From Lewinella sp038528965 (GTDB lineage: Bacteria; Bacteroidota; Bacteroidia; Chitinophagales; Saprospiraceae): a stretch of 64,000 nucleotides of DNA. This document shows, piece by piece, positions 16,163 to 23,469 of this stretch. The stretch covers positions 1 through 64,000 of the forward strand of contig JBCBEC010000037.1 of assembly GCA_038528965.1 (NCBI GenBank). The letters run 5' to 3'. Every line of letters begins with the position of its first letter. Position 1 is the stretch's first letter. The notes beneath the pieces are model-generated. The model was given only the letters and a program-made list of their open reading frames with translations, searched no databases and was not told the DNA's origin. Both the position numbers and the translations under genes were made by a program.

Positions 16163-16840
16163 TTACACCAAACTCCAGTCAATCGCCCCCAATCCGTGTT
16201 CCTCCAAGTATTTATTGGCCTTACTGAAGTGTTGATTGCCAAAAAAACCACGATTTGCGGAGAACGGACTCGGGTGGGGAGAAGATAAAATTAGGTGTCG
16301 GTCACCATCAATGAGCACACTCTTCTTTTGGGCGAAAGCCCCCCACAACATAAAAACCAGGTGCTCGCGCTCCCGGGAGAGGGTACGAATAACCGCATCG
16401 GTAAAGTTCTGCCAGCCAATATCCCGGTGGCTGGATGGTTTGTTTCTTTCCACCGTTAGCATAGCATTGAGGAGAAACACCCCCTGTTCTGCCCAGGGCG
16501 TGAGATCGCCATGATTAGGAGCGGTGAAACCTACATCCGTTACTAACTCCTTGTATATGTTCCGGAGGCTAGGCGGAATAGTTACTCCTTTGGGGACACT
16601 AAAGCTCAAGCCCATGGCCTGCCCCGGATTGTGGTAAGGATCCTGTCCCAGTACAACAACTTTAACCTTGGGTAAGGGTGTAGTATTGAAGGCATTGAAA
16701 ATCAAAGCGCCCGGAGGATAGATTTGCTTCCCCTCCTCTTTTGCTTTGCGTAGAAATTGCGCTACAGTCTGGAAATAGGGCTGTTGAAATTCGGCACTGA
16801 GGGCCGTTTTCCACGAGTCTTCGATTTTTACGTTGCTCAT
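16163..16840 (-). CDS. ung: Uracil-DNA glycosylase
   Basis: This is a family 1 uracil-DNA glycosylase, which removes uracil from DNA in base excision repair. From the ATG at 16840 it has 225 residues. The water-activating loop VLGQDPYHNP carries the catalytic Asp67, the uracil-binding Asn lies in VFLLNAMLTV, and the DNA-intercalation loop SSPHPSPFSANRG contains the catalytic His at about 189. The open frame extends to a TTG at 16864, but the ATG gives MSNVKIEDSW, a typical start. It is divergent from thioredoxin, and the 300-bp gap holds two direct repeats that may be regulatory. Confidence 0.95.
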   Translation of the reverse strand: MSNVKIEDSWKTALSAEFQQPYFQTVAQFLRKAKEEGKQIYPPGALIFNAFNTTPLPKVKVVVLGQDPYHNPGQAMGLSFSVPKGVTIPPSLRNIYKELVTDVGFTAPNHGDLTPWAEQGVFLLNAMLTVERNKPSSHRDIGWQNFTDAVIRTLSREREHLVFMLWGAFAQKKSVLIDGDRHLILSSPHPSPFSANRGFFGNQHFSKANKYLEEHGLGAIDWSLV

Positions 16841-17140
16841 AAAATTGGTGTTTGAATAGACCAATACAAAGGAACAAAATCCAAGCAGATATAGGAAAAA
16901 ATACCGTCAGCGGGAAAATTGTCCTATCCGCCGGGAAAGCTGTCCATTCCTTTCCGCTGTTTTGGCCTGCATCTTTGTGATGTAATCAGAAACAATATGA
17001 AGCAAAAAATTGCTTCTCGATTTCCTTGAGGCTCTTGATTGGTGGAGCACGCTTAAAATGAACCGCTTAGTTCCATCAATCAAAAGCGAAATCGAACGCT
17101 TAATTTTTCTGCTTAAATAATCACTTACAAAAAACATATC
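16841..17140. promoter_or_regulatory. Divergent ung/trxA control region with paired direct repeats
   Basis: Two 14-bp direct repeats, CGGGAAAATTGTCC at 16911-16924 and CGGGAAAGCTGTCC at 16932-16945, match at 12 of 14 positions and are 21 bp apart, which is two helical turns. They are followed by CATCTTTG at about 16971, one mismatch from the TAnnTTTG element. A perfect 7-bp stem (GAAGCAA/TTGCTTC, 16999-17016) and a longer near-perfect inverted repeat (TTGATTGGTGGA near 17036 with TCCATCAATCAA near 17075) lie in the expected trxA leader. A shared transcription factor site is inferred. Confidence 0.45.
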
Positions 17141-17467
17141 ATGGCTAAGACAGTAAAATCAGCAGCCGAGTTCAAAACGATTCTGGAACAAAACAAACCC
17201 GTCTTAATCGACTTTTATGCCGATTGGTGTGGACCTTGCCAGATGCAACTCCCGGTAGTGGAAGAATTGTCTAACAAGTATACCGATTCACTAGAGGTAC
17301 TTAAGATCAACGTAGACGATCATCCCGATATCGCCGGAGCTTTCGGAGTACGCAGTATTCCAGCTTTGTTCCTGCTGCAAAACAAAGAAGTAGTGGATAG
17401 CATGGTTGGCTACCAAAGTCAACAAGTGCTGGAAAACAAACTCCAGGGCTTAGCGATCACCGCTTAG
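17141..17467 (+). CDS. trxA: Thioredoxin
   Basis: The 108-residue protein is a complete cytoplasmic thioredoxin without signal peptide. The active site WCGPC places the redox cysteines at 30 and 33 (FYADWCGPCQ), and the conserved cis-proline is at about 74 in VRSIPALF. It reduces disulfides in client enzymes using electrons from thioredoxin reductase, which is not in this window. The start ATG is preceded by an A-rich stretch (ACTTACAAAAAACATATC), typical of Bacteroidota initiation. Upstream direct repeats and hairpins suggest regulated expression. Confidence 0.95.
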   Translation: MAKTVKSAAEFKTILEQNKPVLIDFYADWCGPCQMQLPVVEELSNKYTDSLEVLKINVDDHPDIAGAFGVRSIPALFLLQNKEVVDSMVGYQSQQVLENKLQGLAITA

Positions 17468-17512
17468 ACGATTAGTAGATCTGCCTTCGCTGATGCTATG
17501 GCAGAGGGAGAA

Positions 17513-17566
17513 GTAGAAGGTAGAAGGATTTCCCCCCTCTTTCGCTTGAACGCCTTCTACCTCCTC
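17513..17566. repeat. Intergenic inverted purine-rich repeat (GTAGAAG type), copy B
   Basis: GTAGAAGGTAGAAGG at 17513-17527 pairs with CCTTCTACCTCCTC at 17553-17566 across a short C-rich loop. It lies downstream of thioredoxin, after a smaller CTGCC/GGCAG hairpin (17481-17504). It may end trxA transcription but belongs to the same sequence class as the other GTAGAAG elements in the window. Confidence 0.65.
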
Positions 17567-17655
17567 AGACAAAACGAACGAACCAACTTTACACAAGGCC
17601 TTATTACCAAAAGGCCATTTAACTATCACTTTTTCATTACCAATTAAAAACCAAC

Positions 17656-18048
17656 ATGAAAACGTTTTTTCAATTCTTGGCTGCGGCCTTAGTAGTCCTC
17701 AGTCCCCTAGCCTCTAATGCCCAAACCAGTGGAAACATCATTGAAAATGTAACCGTAGTGCAACTGAGCCAGGTACCTGGCGAATACGAGACTACCAACC
17801 TGGACCTTGCTCCTGGTAAGTACATTTTCGAAGTAACCAACCGTAATGTAGACAAAGCCCTGGGTTTCTACCTAACCCCAGCTGACGCAGCTAAGAAGCA
17901 AGTAGAAAACAGTGGCCTGTCTAAACTCGTAGGCGAAGGTGAAACTGCCCGTACCGGTGTAGTGGAGCTACAAGCTGGTGAGTACCAATACAGTTGCCCC
18001 CTTAACCCAACCCCCCACTATACGATCACTGTAACAGACCGTATGTAA
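17656..18048 (+). CDS. Small secreted cupredoxin-like protein
   Basis: The 130-residue product has a signal peptide to about residue 22 (SNAQTS), leaving about 108 residues. The mature part is beta-rich (LAPGKYIFEVTNRN, TGVVELQAGEYQYSCPLNPTPHYTITV). The C-terminal YQYSCPLNPTPHY places a Cys and a His six residues apart, similar in order to the copper-ligand loop of plastocyanin-like cupredoxins; the upstream His ligand is not obvious, so a type 1 copper site is not assured. It sits between thioredoxin and a small CxxC protein. A strong terminator follows at 18127. Function is not known to me. Confidence 0.75.
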   Translation: MKTFFQFLAAALVVLSPLASNAQTSGNIIENVTVVQLSQVPGEYETTNLDLAPGKYIFEVTNRNVDKALGFYLTPADAAKKQVENSGLSKLVGEGETARTGVVELQAGEYQYSCPLNPTPHYTITVTDRM

Positions 18049-18126
18049 GATCTTATTTCGGTGTGGTTTTAGCCCATAAATAGAACCACCCGCAACAAGC
18101 TTTAACAACGCATGACCGTAACAGTT

Positions 18127-18163
18127 TGGGGATGATACTAACCACATCATCCCCACTTTTTTT
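18127..18163 (+). terminator. Rho-independent terminator after cupredoxin-like gene
   Basis: A perfect 9-10 bp stem, TGGGGATGAT (18127-18136) with ATCATCCCCA (18146-18155), has a 9-base loop and is followed by a run of seven T. This is a textbook plus-strand terminator about 80 bp after the cupredoxin-like stop codon. Confidence 0.85.
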
Positions 18164-18250
18164 CCCTAATTCATTCCCTTTATCAAAATGCAAAGAGCCC
18201 AACATTGATTTAACTCACATTAATTGAAATCCGAACCAAATTCCTCAATC

Positions 18251-18481
18251 ATGAAAACATTAGCGCAAATCTTGGCAAGCTTGCCAAACACGACAACAAC
18301 TAGTCAAAGCCCTGAAGCAGTACAGTTTGATTGTCCTAACTGCTGGGGTACACAAGAATGGAATGGCATAGAACGCCCCGCCGTGGAAGTTTTGAGCAAA
18401 GACACCACACTTATCGGGCGGGCTCGGGAAGGATTTATCCAACGCTTCGCCAAACGCTACTTGACCCAGCGCAGCCTTTAG
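18251..18481 (+). CDS. Small CxxC protein of unknown function
   Basis: From the ATG at 18251 the product has 76 residues; the open frame reaches a TTG at 18224, which is less likely because it lies just past an A-rich leader and adds a polar extension. The protein has a helical start (MKTLAQILASL), a Thr/Ser-rich linker, a DCPNCWGTQEW motif with a CxxC pair at about residues 30-33 and a basic, helical C-terminus (GFIQRFAKRYL). A metal-binding or redox role for the single CxxC is possible but unproven. Its neighbours are the cupredoxin-like gene and pgi; the terminator at 18127 isolates it from the first, so it has its own promoter. Confidence 0.65.
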   Translation: MKTLAQILASLPNTTTTSQSPEAVQFDCPNCWGTQEWNGIERPAVEVLSKDTTLIGRAREGFIQRFAKRYLTQRSL

Positions 18482-18492
18482 AAACAAAACTT

Positions 18493-18655
18493 GGAGGTGG
18501 GAGCGATGTAATCGGAAATAGGAGATCGGAATTCGGAGGGAAGACAGCTTAATGAATGATATAGTCAATTAGAGCTTGTATTTCCTTACCCTCCACTCTT
18601 TTGTCCCTTCAATTTCCCACTTCCGATCTCCGCCTTCCCACTTCGCAAGGAGTAC
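18493..18655. repeat. Intergenic inverted repeat of ATCGGA type
   Basis: GGAGATCGGAA at 18521-18531 is matched exactly by TTCCGATCTCC at 18621-18631. Flanking GGTGGGAG and GGAGGGAAG units are mirrored by CCCTCCACTC and CTTCCCAC. The architecture equals that of the GTAGAAG elements, but the unit differs. It lies between the CxxC gene and the pgi promoter. Confidence 0.6.
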
Positions 18656-18701
18656 AAAACGTAAAACCAATCTTAATTTTCTCTTTCCAGCGGCTATCCA
18701 G

Positions 18702-18733
18702 TTTGTCTGGTCGCTAAAAATACCCTAACCTTG
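18702..18733 (+). promoter_or_regulatory. Candidate pgi promoter (TTTG-N20-TAACCTTG)
   Basis: TTTG at 18702-18705 and TAACCTTG at 18726-18733 are spaced by 20 bp, close to the Bacteroidota consensus TTTG-N19-21-TAnnTTTG with one mismatch. Transcription would start near 18740, after the GTG at 18739 begins, which favours the ATG at 18763 as start of pgi. Confidence 0.5.
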
Positions 18734-18762
18734 CGCCGGTGTCAAAATCAAACACACTCCTC

Positions 18763-20415
18763 ATGTTAGCATCAGTAAATCCTACCCAAACCCAAGCCTG
18801 GCAAGCCCTAAAGGATCATTTTAGCAAAATGAAAGATCAGCAAATGCTTGATCTTTTTGCGGCTGAGACCGAACGCTTCCAGACCTTCTCACGCCAGCTG
18901 GGGCAGGAGATGTTGGTGGACTTCAGTAAAAATATCATCACGGAAGAGACGCTCACCTTGCTCATACAGCTAGCAGAGGAATGTCAATTATCTAGTGGTA
19001 TTGAGCAAATGCTAGGTGGTGCGAAAATCAACCAAACCGAGAATCGCGCGGTACTGCACGTGGCTTTACGCAACCAGTCTAATCACTCCATTGAGGTAGA
19101 TGATGAGAATGTAATGCCGGCGGTAAACAAGGTACTCGAACAGATAAAAGACTTTTCTGGCCGTATCATTAGTGGTGAGTGGAAAGGATATAGCGGTAAG
19201 ACGATTACCGATGTGGTTAATATTGGTATTGGAGGTTCAGACCTTGGTCCAGTGATGGTCACCGAAGCACTTCGCCCCTACTGGCAGGAAGGCCGCAATG
19301 TGCACTTTGTCTCAAATGTAGATGGAACGCACATGGCAGAAACGCTAAAGCGGGTTGATCCGGGGCGTACCTTATTTATCATTGCCTCGAAGTCCTTCAC
19401 CACGCAAGAAACCATGGCCAATGCCCACAGCGCGCGTAGCTGGTTTTTGGAGCAGGGCGCTAGCGAGTCGGACATTCCCCAACACTTCGTTGCCGTTTCG
19501 ACCAATGCCAAGGGCGTAGCTGAATTTGGTATTGACACCGCCAATATGTTCGAATTTTGGGACTGGGTGGGTGGTCGTTATTCCTTGACCTCCGCCATTG
19601 GTTTGTCGATTGCCTGTACCGTTGGTTACGATCGTTTTGAGGAACTGCTGAGTGGATACCACGCAATGGACGAGCATTTCCGCAGCACCCCCCTAGCGGA
19701 TAATATTCCGGTGATTTTGGCCCTCATCGGCATTTGGTACAACAACTTCTTCGGAGCCGAAACCGAAGCTATTCTCCCCTACGATCAATACCTACACCGC
19801 TTCCCAGCGTATTTCCAACAAGGCAATATGGAAAGCAACGGCAAGTATGTAGATCGCAATGGAGATCCGGTAGACTATCAGACGGGGCCGGTGATCTGGG
19901 GTGAGCCAGGTACTAATGGCCAGCACGCCTTTTACCAGCTCATACACCAAGGCACGAAGTTGATTCCGTGTGATTTTATCGCTTCCGCTAAAAGTCATAA
20001 CCCAATCGGGGAACATCACACCTTGCTGCTTTCCAACTTCTTTGCCCAAACGGAAGCCCTGATGAAGGGTAAGAACGAGGCCACTGTACGCCAGGAGTTA
20101 ACAGCCAAGGGAATGGCTACCGAAGGCATTGAAAAGCTACTTCCGTACAAAGTATTTACGGGCAATCGCCCGACCAACTCCATCTTACTCTCGCAACTCA
20201 CGCCCTATACCCTCGGACTCCTTACCGCCATGTACGAGCACAAAATATTTGTACAAGGCCATATCTGGAACATCTTTAGCTTTGACCAGTGGGGCGTAGA
20301 ATTGGGTAAGCAATTGGCCAATTCTATTTTACCAGAACTACCTGGAGACGAAGTCATCGGAAGCCATGATAGTTCTACTAATGGGCTGATTAATCAGTAC
20401 AAAGCCTGGCGCTGA
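18763..20415 (+). CDS. pgi: Glucose-6-phosphate isomerase
   Basis: The enzyme interconverts glucose-6-phosphate and fructose-6-phosphate in glycolysis and gluconeogenesis. From the ATG at 18763 it has 550 residues, as in E. coli Pgi, and begins MLASVNPTQTQAW, the usual family start. The two PGI signatures are visible: the sugar-phosphate loop NIGIGGSDLGPVM, SKSFTTQET, the FEFWDWVGGRYSLTSAIG segment, catalytic EPGTNGQHAFYQLIHQG and GQHAFYQ His, and the C-terminal FDQWGVELGKQLA with the conserved Lys. A promoter-like pair precedes the gene and a strong terminator follows at 20585. The sodium/solute symporter next door may feed it with sugar. Confidence 0.97.
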   Translation: MLASVNPTQTQAWQALKDHFSKMKDQQMLDLFAAETERFQTFSRQLGQEMLVDFSKNIITEETLTLLIQLAEECQLSSGIEQMLGGAKINQTENRAVLHVALRNQSNHSIEVDDENVMPAVNKVLEQIKDFSGRIISGEWKGYSGKTITDVVNIGIGGSDLGPVMVTEALRPYWQEGRNVHFVSNVDGTHMAETLKRVDPGRTLFIIASKSFTTQETMANAHSARSWFLEQGASESDIPQHFVAVSTNAKGVAEFGIDTANMFEFWDWVGGRYSLTSAIGLSIACTVGYDRFEELLSGYHAMDEHFRSTPLADNIPVILALIGIWYNNFFGAETEAILPYDQYLHRFPAYFQQGNMESNGKYVDRNGDPVDYQTGPVIWGEPGTNGQHAFYQLIHQGTKLIPCDFIASAKSHNPIGEHHTLLLSNFFAQTEALMKGKNEATVRQELTAKGMATEGIEKLLPYKVFTGNRPTNSILLSQLTPYTLGLLTAMYEHKIFVQGHIWNIFSFDQWGVELGKQLANSILPELPGDEVIGSHDSSTNGLINQYKAWR

Positions 20416-20775
20416 TTCAGAATAAATGCGTGAAATATTAGGTGGCCAAATAGCGTTTATTAAAAATAATCCCCCAAATTGGGGTAGAAACACAGAATTC
20501 CCTATTTTGCCGCTCGCTAGAGCAAGCAAAAAAACGAATGACCACAAGAAATAAAACTTTATAACAGTCGGGTGATTTCTTTTGAGAGCGATATCCAATA
20601 TGGGTATTCGCTCTTTTTTTTAACCGGCATTCTGCCCATCCTACTGACTCCCCAAGCCAAGCCATTAGAACCGAAATCATTGATGTGAGCAGACGCAAGC
20701 AAGGGCTGCCAAGCCCTGGACAATGTTTGTCACAACCGAAGCAAAACTGTTAACCAAACTTTTACAGTAAGTACT
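20416..20775. other. Intergenic region after pgi, possible short transcript
   Basis: This 360-bp gap carries TTG at 20479 and TATTTTG at 20503-20509 spaced by about 21 bp, a GCTC/GAGC hairpin near 20512, an A-rich tract, and the strong terminator at 20585-20621. The layout would fit either a long pgi 3' region or an independent transcript of about 100 nt. No coding frame is convincing. Confidence 0.4.
20585..20621 (+). terminator. Rho-independent terminator downstream of pgi
   Basis: AGAGCGATATCC (20585-20596) pairs with GGGTATTCGCTCT (20602-20614) with one bulged T and one G-T pair, followed by eight T. It is a strong plus-strand terminator, 170 bp after the pgi stop. Confidence 0.85.
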
Positions 20776-22470
20776 ATGAATACTTCACTTACAATCATTG
20801 ATTTTCTAGTCATTGCTGTTTATTTCATAGGCATCATTGTCTACGGTATTTCGCAATCAAAGCGCGCCTCCTCAGAGGAATATTTCCTGGGCGGACGGAG
20901 TTTAACCTGGCCCGTGGTCGGTATTTCACTATTTGCCGCCAACATTTCCAGTTCTACGCTGATTGGTTTAGCCGGTTCCGCCTATGTGTTGGACATGACG
21001 GTGTACAATTACGAGTGGTACGCAGTACTGGTATTGGTCTTCTTTGCCATATTCTTCCTGCCGTTTTATCTCAAGACGGGTGTGTATACGATGCCAGAAT
21101 TCATGGAACGCCGTTATGATGAGCGTTCTCGCTACTACTTCTCCTTCATTACGGTAGTAGGAAACGTATTAATCGATACTGCGGCTAGTCTATATGTGGG
21201 TACTATTGTACTGGGGCTCATCTTCCCTAGTCTACCGCCCTGGGTGGTGATCATTATTCTAGCGGCCTCCGCGGCGGCTTACACGATTCCCGGTGGCCTA
21301 AACTCAGTAGTAAAGACAGAAGTAATACAAGCTGTCGTACTCATCTTTGGCTCCATTATTCTCACCTACTTCGGTTTGAAAGCAGTAGGTGGTTGGAGTG
21401 GCATGGTAGCCCAACTAAACGAACTAAACGCAGCCGGTGTTATCGACAAAAATGCGGATCAAGCCCTGAGTATTGTCAGAGATAACGAGGGCGACTGGTG
21501 GCGACAATACGATAGTCCCATTGTACCCTGGTGGGGCCTCATTACCGGTGTTCCATTGCTCGGATTTTACTTCTGGGCCAATAACCAGTTTATGGTCCAA
21601 CGGGTGCTGAGTTCCAAGAGCTTAAACCACGGACGTTGGGGCGCCCTCTTTGCGGGTCTACTAAAGCTCCCCGTGATCTTGATTATGGTTATTCCTGGCA
21701 CTTTGGCTTACTTGATTTTCAAAGACGCCGACATTGCTTACATGACCACCAGTGGTCCTTGTAAAGACCTGGCGGACTGTACAGACTATACTTATCCATC
21801 TTTGTTGTTTGAGTTGTTACCTACCGGTCTACTGGGCTTGGTGGTAGCAGGTTTGCTTGCCGCAATGATGAGTAGTATCTCCGCCACTTTCAACTCTGCC
21901 TCGACTTTGATCACCATGGACTTTGTGAATAAATTACGCCCCAACATGACCAGTCAGCAACTGGTACGTTCCGGTCAAATTTCAACCCTGGTGCTAGTGA
22001 TCTTGGCTTCTGCCTGGGCACCTTTCATTGGGCAGTACGGCGATTTGTTCCGCTACTTGCAAGATGTACTAGGTTACATCGCTCCACCGGTAGTTTCCGC
22101 CTTTATCCTAGGTCTGTTCTGGAAAGGGGCCACTAGTGATGGTAGTTTCTATAGCCTGCTCTTTGGCTTGGTCACTGCCTTGATTTGGTTCTTTGGTGGT
22201 ACAATTATGGAAATCGACCACTGGTTCTTCCAGATGCACTTCCTGCTGCGTACCACGGTACTATTCTTCGTTTGTCTCATCGCTCATGTTGGCATTAGTC
22301 TCGTCACCACTGCTCCAACTGCGGATAAGCTAGAGGGTATGATCTGGACACCGAAGCTGATCGAGGAAGAGACCCGCGAATTGGCAGGTCTTCCCTGGTA
22401 CCAAAACTACCGCTACCTTTCTGTAATACTATTGATTATTACAGCGTTTGTAGTAGCGTACTTCTGGTAG
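20776..22470 (+). CDS. Sodium/solute symporter, SGLT-like
   Basis: The 564-residue protein belongs to the sodium:solute symporter family, with about 13-14 membrane segments. It opens with a first helix and the loop SKRASSEEYFLGGRSLTWPVVGISLFAANISS, which is diagnostic for the family, and later has YTIPGGLNSVVKTEVIQ, the central WANNQFMVQRVLSSKSL and GLLAAMMSSISATFNSASTL with the Ser/Thr pair of the Na2 site. These features match the SGLT branch that carries sugars, so uptake of glucose or a related sugar is likely, and its position after pgi agrees. Substrate specificity cannot be determined further. A C-terminal hydrophobic segment ends the protein. A long GTAGAAG hairpin follows. Confidence 0.9.
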   Translation: MNTSLTIIDFLVIAVYFIGIIVYGISQSKRASSEEYFLGGRSLTWPVVGISLFAANISSSTLIGLAGSAYVLDMTVYNYEWYAVLVLVFFAIFFLPFYLKTGVYTMPEFMERRYDERSRYYFSFITVVGNVLIDTAASLYVGTIVLGLIFPSLPPWVVIIILAASAAAYTIPGGLNSVVKTEVIQAVVLIFGSIILTYFGLKAVGGWSGMVAQLNELNAAGVIDKNADQALSIVRDNEGDWWRQYDSPIVPWWGLITGVPLLGFYFWANNQFMVQRVLSSKSLNHGRWGALFAGLLKLPVILIMVIPGTLAYLIFKDADIAYMTTSGPCKDLADCTDYTYPSLLFELLPTGLLGLVVAGLLAAMMSSISATFNSASTLITMDFVNKLRPNMTSQQLVRSGQISTLVLVILASAWAPFIGQYGDLFRYLQDVLGYIAPPVVSAFILGLFWKGATSDGSFYSLLFGLVTALIWFFGGTIMEIDHWFFQMHFLLRTTVLFFVCLIAHVGISLVTTAPTADKLEGMIWTPKLIEEETRELAGLPWYQNYRYLSVILLIITAFVVAYFW

Positions 22471-22473
22471 ATA

Positions 22474-22546
22474 GCTGGTAGAAAGTAGTGGGTAGAAGGT
22501 AGAAGGACGTGTGATTCCTTCTACCTTCTACTTTTTACCCTCTACC
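22474..22546. repeat. Intergenic inverted purine-rich repeat (GTAGAAG type), copy C
   Basis: GTAGAAGGTAGAAGGA at 22492-22507 is matched perfectly by its reverse complement at 22516-22531, a 16-bp stem with an 8-base loop, and the similarity extends imperfectly for about 12 bp on each side. A TTTTT run follows. It may serve as terminator of the symporter gene, and it is the best-preserved member of this element class here. Confidence 0.8.
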
Positions 22547-22613
22547 GGCAGCTTTGCTGCCATTTATCCCTACTTTTGGGCTCGTAAAGAACAGTACTAA
22601 ACAGACAAAGCTT

Positions 22614-23264
22614 GTGATTGAAGCAAAGGATATCCACAAATCCTATGGAACACTACAGGTACTCAGAGGAGTAGACCTCAACATTGGAGAAGGAGAGGTG
22701 GTCAGCATTGTTGGTCGCTCCGGGGCGGGTAAAAGTACACTCTTGCACATCTTAGGTACTCTTGATAGTCCAGATAGTGGTTCGCTGATCATAAAGGGGC
22801 AATCGGTATTTGATCTGCCTAGTAAGAAGTTGGCTGCTTTCCGCAATAAAGAGATTGGCTTTATCTTTCAGTTTCACCACTTGCTTCCCGAATTCACGGC
22901 TTTAGAGAATGTGTGCATCCCTGCCTATATCCACCAAACCAGTGTAGAGGCCGCTACAAAACGAGGTACTGAACTACTTGAATATCTGGGACTTAAAGAC
23001 CGACTAACGCACAAGCCTAACCAGCTATCTGGAGGCGAGCAACAGCGAGTAGCGGTAGCCCGAGCGCTGATGAACCAGCCTTCCATCGTTTTTGCAGATG
23101 AGCCTACCGGAAACCTGGATTCGGGGACTTCAGAAGAACTCCACGAACTGATCTTCCAACTTAGAAAGGACTTTCAGCAGTCCTTTGTCATCGTGACCCA
23201 CAACGAAGAACTGGCCGGACTTAGTGATCGACGTTTGATCATGGAAGATGGTCGTTTGGTGTAA
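22614..23264 (+). CDS. lolD: LolD-like ABC transporter ATP-binding protein
   Basis: From the GTG at 22614 the product is a 217-residue ATPase beginning MIEAKDIHKSYG. Walker A is GRSGAGKST (about 34-42), followed by the Q-loop region FIFQFHHLLPEF, the signature LSGGEQQRVAVARAL, Walker B IVFADEPTGNLD and the switch His in VTHNEEL. FQFHHLLPEFTALENV is typical of LolD/FtsE/MacB-type ATPases, and LolD works with LolC/E to release lipoproteins from the inner membrane. No permease gene is adjacent, which is common in Bacteroidota. The longer frame from TTG 22554 would start within the right edge of the GTAGAAG hairpin and adds no conserved sequence, so I reject it. Confidence 0.87.
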   Translation: MIEAKDIHKSYGTLQVLRGVDLNIGEGEVVSIVGRSGAGKSTLLHILGTLDSPDSGSLIIKGQSVFDLPSKKLAAFRNKEIGFIFQFHHLLPEFTALENVCIPAYIHQTSVEAATKRGTELLEYLGLKDRLTHKPNQLSGGEQQRVAVARALMNQPSIVFADEPTGNLDSGTSEELHELIFQLRKDFQQSFVIVTHNEELAGLSDRRLIMEDGRLV

Positions 23265-23315
23265 GCTGAGGGTTCAATGAGGTGATCCAGGTCACACTAT
23301 ACTGCACCTCAGCTT
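23263..23315 (+). terminator. Stem-loop directly after lolD-like gene
   Basis: AAGCTGAG (23263-23270, overlapping the stop codon) pairs with CTCAGCTT (23308-23315), with a nested GTGA/TCAC hairpin (23282-23295). There is no T-tract, so it may be a 3'-end structure and not a classical terminator. Confidence 0.45.
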
Positions 23316-23320
23316 GTAGC

Positions 23321-23378
23321 GGGAAGAAGGTAGAGGGTAGAAAGAATGAAATGTATGTCTCTACTTGGCACTCTTCCC
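23321..23378. repeat. Intergenic inverted purine-rich repeat (GTAGAAG type), copy D
   Basis: GGGAAGA (23321-23327) pairs with TCTTCCC (23372-23378) and GTAGAG (23330-23335) with CTCTAC (23359-23364), nested in order. The left arm contains AGAAGGTAGAGGGTAGAAAG. It separates the LolD-like gene from the HAD gene. Confidence 0.6.
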
Positions 23379-23469
23379 ACACTTTAGATTCGATATTAGT
23401 ATTTTGAGTTTCCAGCCAGGGAAAACCTGACACTAGTGTAAATCTACTTCACAATTTACTCCTACTCTC

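Noticed and set aside
16950..16976. Possible sigma-54 promoter (TTGGCCTGCATCTTTGT) before trxA
   Set aside because: The -24 part fits, but the -12 part is off by one base in spacing and lacks the GC, and sigma-54 spacing is strict.
17513..17566. GTAGAAG repeats as a CRISPR-like array
   Set aside because: Units are only about 7 bp, without spacers, and occur as inverted arms; no cas gene is present.
22554..22613. A 20-codon extension of the LolD-like gene from a TTG
   Set aside because: The extension begins at the edge of the GTAGAAG hairpin and has no family match; the GTG at 22614 gives the normal LolD start.
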